Positions 6,972 through 9,723 of a DNA stretch of 9,723 nt are shown piece by piece. The stretch spans positions 1 to 9,723 of the forward strand of contig SKFV01000132.1 of assembly GCA_007117785.1 (NCBI GenBank). Direction: 5' to 3'. The notes under the pieces are model-generated. The model did not search any database. It saw only the letters and a program-made list of their open reading frames with translations, and was not told the DNA's origin. The stretch is from Pseudomonas sp. (GTDB lineage Bacteria; Pseudomonadota; Gammaproteobacteria; Pseudomonadales; Pseudomonadaceae). Both the position numbers and the translations under genes were made by a program. How positions within the stretch are numbered: the first letter of the stretch is position 1; every line of letters begins with the position of its first letter.

Positions 6972-7184
6972 ATGAAAGCTGATCTGCATCCTAAGTATGA
7001 AGAAATTGAGGCCACCTGCAGCTGCGGCAACGTGATCAAGACACGTTCGACCCTGGCCGCGCCTATCCACCTGGACGTGTGCTCTGAGTGCCACCCCTTC
7101 TACACCGGCAAGCAGAAAGTACTCGACACTGGCGGCCGCATCGAGCGCTTCAAGCAGCGTTTCGGCGCGATCAGCAGCAAGTAA
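6972..7184 (+). CDS. rpmE: 50S ribosomal protein bL31, zinc-binding type
   Basis: A 70-residue component of the large ribosomal subunit that contributes to the bridge with the small subunit. It is the zinc-containing (C+) form: Cys16 and Cys18 (TCSCGN) plus Cys37 and Cys40 (VCSECH) give the four-cysteine site. That distinguishes it from the zinc-free paralogue RpmE2/YkgM, which many bacteria use under zinc starvation. The motif HPFYTGKQK (41-49) is typical of the family. ATG at 6972 has AGGA 7-8 nt upstream and gives the standard N-terminus MKADLHPKYEE; an open frame extends to 6909 but is not conserved-looking. Transcribed divergently from priA, with its own leader and a strong intrinsic terminator 40 nt after the stop. 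Confidence 0.98.
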   Translation: MKADLHPKYEEIEATCSCGNVIKTRSTLAAPIHLDVCSECHPFYTGKQKVLDTGGRIERFKQRFGAISSK

Positions 7185-7206
7185 ATTGTTGTCGACCTGT
7201 CTGACC

Positions 7207-7995
7207 ATGTCAGTCCGGTTAACGAAAAAGGCGCTCATAGTGAGCGCCTTTTTCTTGTCTGCGATTTGCCAGTGGGCTGTCGCCGATACCCGTTGTCAGG
7301 CGACGGCGAGCACTGAGTCAATCCAGCTGGCACGGGTGATTGATGGCGATACCGTCGAGCTGGCGGATGGGCGACGGGTACGCCTTGTCGGTATTGATAC
7401 GCCGGAAATCGGCTATCGCGGCGAGCCGTCCGAACCCTTTGCTGAGGCGGCACGCGACCGATTGCGCGAGCTGGTGGCCGCCGGTGAAGTGCGCATGCAA
7501 ATGGGGACCGAGACGAAGGATCGCTATGGGCGCACCCTGGGTCATCTGTTTGCTGCCGATGGCAGTAATCTGGAAGCTCGCCTGCTGGCCGAGGGGCTTG
7601 GTTTTGCCCTTGCCATGCCGCCCAACCTGGCGCTTTGGTCCTGCCAGCAGGCGGCTGAAGCTGTTGCGCGTCAACTGGGGCTGGGGTTGTGGTCTGCTGA
7701 TCCGATTATGCCCGTGCGGCAATTGCGCGCCGGAGGTTTTGCCCTGTTGCGTGGTCGAATAACCGGCATTGATCGCGCCGGCGAGCAGCTATTGATAGAG
7801 CTCGATGGTCCGCTGGTGCTGCGCCTGCACGATGCTGATCGGGCTTACTTTGCCGATCAGTACCCCGAAGTCTGGCACGGCCGCGAGATAGAGGTGCGTG
7901 GCTGGGTTATCGAGCGCGGCAGTCGGCGGTCGGGACGCAAGCCCTTGATGCTGCCATTGCGGCATCCGGGGATGCTGCGGCTACTGACGCCCTAG
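7207..7995 (+). CDS. Exported staphylococcal-nuclease-like (SNase/thermonuclease) protein
   Basis: A 262-residue protein. Residues 1-26 form a clear Sec signal peptide (basic MSVRLTKK, hydrophobic core, AVA before Asp27), so it acts in the periplasm or outside. An SNase domain occupies about 39-163. Residues equivalent to the S. aureus catalytic set are present: Asp46 (VIDGDTV), Arg59, Asp64 and Glu67 (RLVGIDTPE), and Arg109 (KDRYGRTLG). It should therefore be a Ca2+-dependent phosphodiesterase on DNA or RNA. A C-terminal extension of about 90 residues (RGRITGIDR...IEVRGWVIERG) looks like a second OB-type beta-barrel. The mature protein has only two cysteines (30 and 146), which could pair. 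The frame also opens at TTG 7186, but ATG 7207 yields the signal peptide. No good Shine-Dalgarno is visible. The rpmE terminator overlaps codons 6-16, so expression may be low and depend on read-through. Confidence 0.9.
   Translation: MSVRLTKKALIVSAFFLSAICQWAVADTRCQATASTESIQLARVIDGDTVELADGRRVRLVGIDTPEIGYRGEPSEPFAEAARDRLRELVAAGEVRMQMGTETKDRYGRTLGHLFAADGSNLEARLLAEGLGFALAMPPNLALWSCQQAAEAVARQLGLGLWSADPIMPVRQLRAGGFALLRGRITGIDRAGEQLLIELDGPLVLRLHDADRAYFADQYPEVWHGREIEVRGWVIERGSRRSGRKPLMLPLRHPGMLRLLTP
7224..7254 (+). terminator. rpmE intrinsic terminator, inside the nuclease signal-peptide codons
   Basis: A perfect 14-bp stem (7224-7237 with 7241-7254) around a 3-nt TAG loop; the core GGCGCTCA is flanked by A5 upstream and T5 downstream. 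It is a textbook Rho-independent terminator starting 39 nt after the rpmE stop. In the nuclease frame these bases encode residues KKALIVSAFF of the signal peptide. Confidence 0.95.
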
Positions 7996-8122
7996 TCTTG
8001 TGTTCGCCAAAAGTAGTATGCTTTAGAGCTTTACATAGACACAGTGAATGGCCTTGTTAGCTGTCGGGCTTTTCCTGTATTCTCGCCCGTCCGCATGAGC
8101 AACCTGACTGGAACTATTGACC
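7996..8122 (+). promoter_or_regulatory. maeB upstream region with candidate promoter at 8054-8083
   Basis: TTGTTA (8054-8059), an 18-nt spacer and TATTCT (8078-8083) form a plausible sigma70 promoter, with a start near 8090 and a leader of about 33 nt. I see no terminator after the nuclease stop, so some read-through into the malic enzyme gene is possible. Confidence 0.45.
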
Positions 8123-9385
8123 ATGTCTGATCTGAGAACCGATGCACTTGCCTATCACGCAGAACCGCGTCCCGGCAAACTGAGCGTTGAACTGACCAAG
8201 CCTACTGCTACCGCCCGCGACCTGGCCCTGGCCTACAGCCCAGGTGTTGCCGAGCCGGTACGGGAGATCGCCAAGGATCTGAATAACGCCTACAAATACA
8301 CCGGCAAGGGCAACTTGGTCGCTGTTATTTCCGATGGCTCTGCCATTCTGGGACTGGGTAATCTCGGCCCGCTACCGAGCAAGCCGGTAATGGAAGGTAA
8401 AGGCGTATTGTTCAAGCGGTTCGCAGGTATTGATGTGTTCGATATCGAAGTCGAATCGGAAAGCCCGCAAGCCTTTATTGATACGGTCAAGCGCATTTCA
8501 TGCACCTTTGGTGGTATCAATCTGGAAGACATCAAGGCGCCTGAGTGCTTTGAGATTGAAAGGGCACTGATCGAACAGTGTGACATTCCGGTCTTCCACG
8601 ATGACCAGCACGGTACGGCTATTGTGACTGCCGCCGCCATGGTTAATGCCCTGGAGCTGGCCGACAAAACCCTGGAAGATGCCAAGATTGTATGTCTTGG
8701 TGCCGGTGCGGCTGCCATTGCCTGCATGAAGCTGCTGGTCAGCATGGGCTCCAAGGTTGAAAACATCTATATGCTTGACCGCAAGGGCGTGATTCATTCA
8801 GGCCGGGAAGACCTGAACGAATACAAGGCCATCTTTGCCACAGAAACCGATAAGCGTACGCTGACTGACGCCCTTAAGGGTGCTGATGTCTTTGTTGGTC
8901 TGTCAGGTCCTGACCTGTTGCCGCCGGCTGACCTCAAGCTGATGGCAGAAAACCCGATCGTGTTTGCCTGCTCCAACCCAGATCCGGAGATCCAGCCTGA
9001 GCTGGCCAAGGCCTCGCGTCCGGATGTCATCATGGCGACTGGACGTTCGGATTACCCGAATCAAGTGAACAACGTGCTTGGCTTCCCCTTCATCTTCCGT
9101 GGTGCGCTGGATGTACGTGCTACCACCATTAATGAAGAAATGAAAATTGCCGCAGTACACGCCATTCGTGAGCTGGCAAAAGAGCCAGTACCGGACTACG
9201 TGTCCGAAGCCTATGGTGGCATCAAGCTGGAGTTTGGTCGCGAGTACATCATTCCCAAGCCGATGGACGTGCGTTTGATCGAGCGCGTGCCGGCGGCAGT
9301 TGCCCAGGCGGCGATTGATTCCGGTGTGGCGACTCAGCCTTACCCGGCGCATTATCCGCTGAAGTCGGTCGACGACGTTAAATAA
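8123..9385 (+). CDS. maeB: Malic enzyme, short form without phosphotransacetylase domain
   Basis: Oxidative decarboxylation of malate to pyruvate and CO2 with NAD(P)+ reduction, supplying pyruvate and reducing power when cells grow on C4 acids. At 420 residues it has only the malic enzyme core; E. coli MaeB (about 760 aa) carries an extra phosphotransacetylase-like C-terminal domain. Pseudomonas homologues are short like this one. Visible features are AYSPGVAEPV with Tyr38 as likely general acid, EGKGVLFKRFAGID (91-104) with Lys93, and metal ligands in LED (134-136) and FHDDQHG (158-164). GAGAAA (193-198) is the dinucleotide fold, and NPDPEI (285-290) and YPNQVNN (311-317) follow. NADP specificity is the usual case for this group but I did not derive it from residues. 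ATG 8123 gives MSDLRTDALAYH; a GGA lies about 10 nt upstream. It is closed by its own terminator. Confidence 0.95.
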   Translation: MSDLRTDALAYHAEPRPGKLSVELTKPTATARDLALAYSPGVAEPVREIAKDLNNAYKYTGKGNLVAVISDGSAILGLGNLGPLPSKPVMEGKGVLFKRFAGIDVFDIEVESESPQAFIDTVKRISCTFGGINLEDIKAPECFEIERALIEQCDIPVFHDDQHGTAIVTAAAMVNALELADKTLEDAKIVCLGAGAAAIACMKLLVSMGSKVENIYMLDRKGVIHSGREDLNEYKAIFATETDKRTLTDALKGADVFVGLSGPDLLPPADLKLMAENPIVFACSNPDPEIQPELAKASRPDVIMATGRSDYPNQVNNVLGFPFIFRGALDVRATTINEEMKIAAVHAIRELAKEPVPDYVSEAYGGIKLEFGREYIIPKPMDVRLIERVPAAVAQAAIDSGVATQPYPAHYPLKSVDDVK

Positions 9386-9404
9386 CGTCTGGCGCCTTAC
9401 TTGG

Positions 9405-9430
9405 AAAAAGCCCCGCCCTGCGGGGCTTTT
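9405..9430 (+). terminator. Intrinsic terminator of the malic enzyme gene
   Basis: AAAAGCCCCG (9406-9415) pairs perfectly with CGGGGCTTTT (9421-9430) around a 5-nt loop, 20 nt after the maeB stop. With A-tract and T-tract on either side it could work in both directions. Confidence 0.95.
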
Positions 9431-9484
9431 GTGCATCTGCTGCAGTGCTGTTGTCATTGTTTGTGTGGCCCAGGCGAAAAAGGC

Positions 9485-9512
9485 TTGACGGCAAAGCTGA
9501 GCGGCCTATAAT
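9485..9512 (+). promoter_or_regulatory. Promoter-like element 1 upstream of probable rRNA operon
   Basis: TTGACG (9485-9490), 16-nt spacer, TATAAT (9507-9512): a near-perfect sigma70 promoter followed by a GC-rich stretch (GCGCGTC), the discriminator type linked to stringent control of stable RNA genes. The first of three such elements, all with 16-nt spacers. Confidence 0.75.
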
Positions 9513-9582
9513 GCGCGTCTTGCTGAGCGGAGCTGGTTAATAAAAGCTCTTTTCAATCAATAAGTTAGCGATCATTTAGGGG

Positions 9583-9610
9583 TTGACAGCAAGGTGCGGC
9601 GCAGTAGAAT
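9583..9610 (+). promoter_or_regulatory. Promoter-like element 2 (rRNA type)
   Basis: TTGACA (9583-9588), 16-nt spacer, TAGAAT (9605-9610), then a GC-rich discriminator (ACGCCGC). The preceding 45 nt are AT-rich, as in an UP element. TTGACA, 16 nt and TAGAAT is the layout I recall for Pseudomonas rRNA operon promoters. Confidence 0.8.
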
Positions 9611-9697
9611 ACGCCGCTCGCAACCGCCTCTTCAGGAGGTTGCTGGCAGAAGACCTTCGGGTTGGTCGCCAGGCAGAAAAAAGGTTGCAAAGAGGTG

Positions 9698-9723
9698 TTG
9701 ACGAGCAGGGTTTCTGCTGTAGA
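9698..9723 (+). promoter_or_regulatory. Promoter-like element 3 (rRNA type), cut by the window end
   Basis: TTGACG (9698-9703), 16-nt spacer, and the first four bases TAGA of a TAGAAT-like -10 at 9720-9723. The spacer holds the inverted repeat AGCAG / CTGCT (9704-9708, 9714-9718), resembling the dyad-containing spacer of known Pseudomonas rRNA promoters. Confidence 0.65.

Larger units (their letters stand above)
9386..9723 (+). other. Gene-free right end: terminator, then rRNA-type multi-promoter region
   Basis: These 338 bp contain no credible coding sequence. After the malic enzyme terminator come three promoter elements (9485, 9583, 9698) and, between the second and third, two adjacent hairpins. 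The first is 9620-9643 (GCAACC/GGTTGC plus CCT/AGG). The second is 9643-9672 (CTGGC/GCCAG enclosing either a TTCG tetraloop stem or GACC/GGTC). The simplest reading is the control region and leader of an rRNA operon (16S first) running rightward out of the window; no rRNA bases are included. Confidence 0.65.

Noticed and set aside
7186..7206. TTG start for the nuclease at 7186
   Set aside because: It would add MLSTCLT before a perfectly normal signal peptide beginning at ATG 7207, with no supporting Shine-Dalgarno.
8903..9457. 184-codon minus-strand frame opposite the malic enzyme 3' end
   Set aside because: It runs through the maeB terminator and is antisense to a clear enzyme gene; no domain recognised.
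1..9723. A new defence, mobile or biosynthetic system
   Set aside because: All eight genes belong to known families in a familiar Pseudomonas order; no unassigned gene cluster or sign of transfer is visible. Novelty, if any, is in the regulatory DNA.

Overview
The window reads as a chromosomal housekeeping segment from a gammaproteobacterium of the Pseudomonas group (Pseudomonas sensu lato, which includes Halopseudomonas). Three things support this. The proteins closely resemble their Pseudomonas counterparts. The gene order hslU-hslV-SPOR protein-argS-priA / rpmE-nuclease-malic enzyme is the one I recall around PA5046-PA5054 of P. aeruginosa. The right end carries promoters built like Pseudomonas rRNA promoters. 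Base composition is moderately GC-rich and even, and I see no insertion sequence, phage gene, integron or CRISPR array.

Left part (104-6744, all on the minus strand, so read right to left): priA (replication-restart helicase), argS (arginyl-tRNA synthetase), a small membrane-anchored SPOR-domain protein, then hslV and hslU (ATP-dependent HslVU protease). A sigma70-like promoter lies just past the priA stop and can drive argS plus the SPOR gene, which are 4 nt apart. A sigma32-like heat-shock promoter lies between the SPOR gene and hslV, with its -35 box in the loop of an 8-bp palindrome. Downstream of hslU, at the left edge, is a seven-copy heptamer array facing a degenerate inverted counterpart.

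Centre (6745-6971): a divergent intergenic region between priA and rpmE. It holds a perfect 8-bp dyad with arms 21 bp apart, a plausible rpmE promoter and a long rpmE leader with a stable hairpin, possibly an L31 autoregulatory leader.

Right part (plus strand): rpmE (zinc-binding form of bL31), an exported staphylococcal-nuclease-family protein, and a short malic enzyme without the phosphotransacetylase domain. The rpmE intrinsic terminator lies inside the nuclease reading frame, so the terminator stem is also the signal-peptide coding sequence. After malic enzyme and its terminator comes about 290 bp with three successive promoter-like elements, each with a 16-bp spacer. These most likely belong to an rRNA operon whose 16S gene lies just beyond the window.

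I found no clearly new multi-gene system. The points most worth a second look are regulatory: the terminator/signal-peptide overlap, the palindrome-embedded heat-shock promoter, the rpmE leader, the priA-rpmE dyad, the heptamer array, and the multi-promoter rRNA-type region next to malic enzyme.
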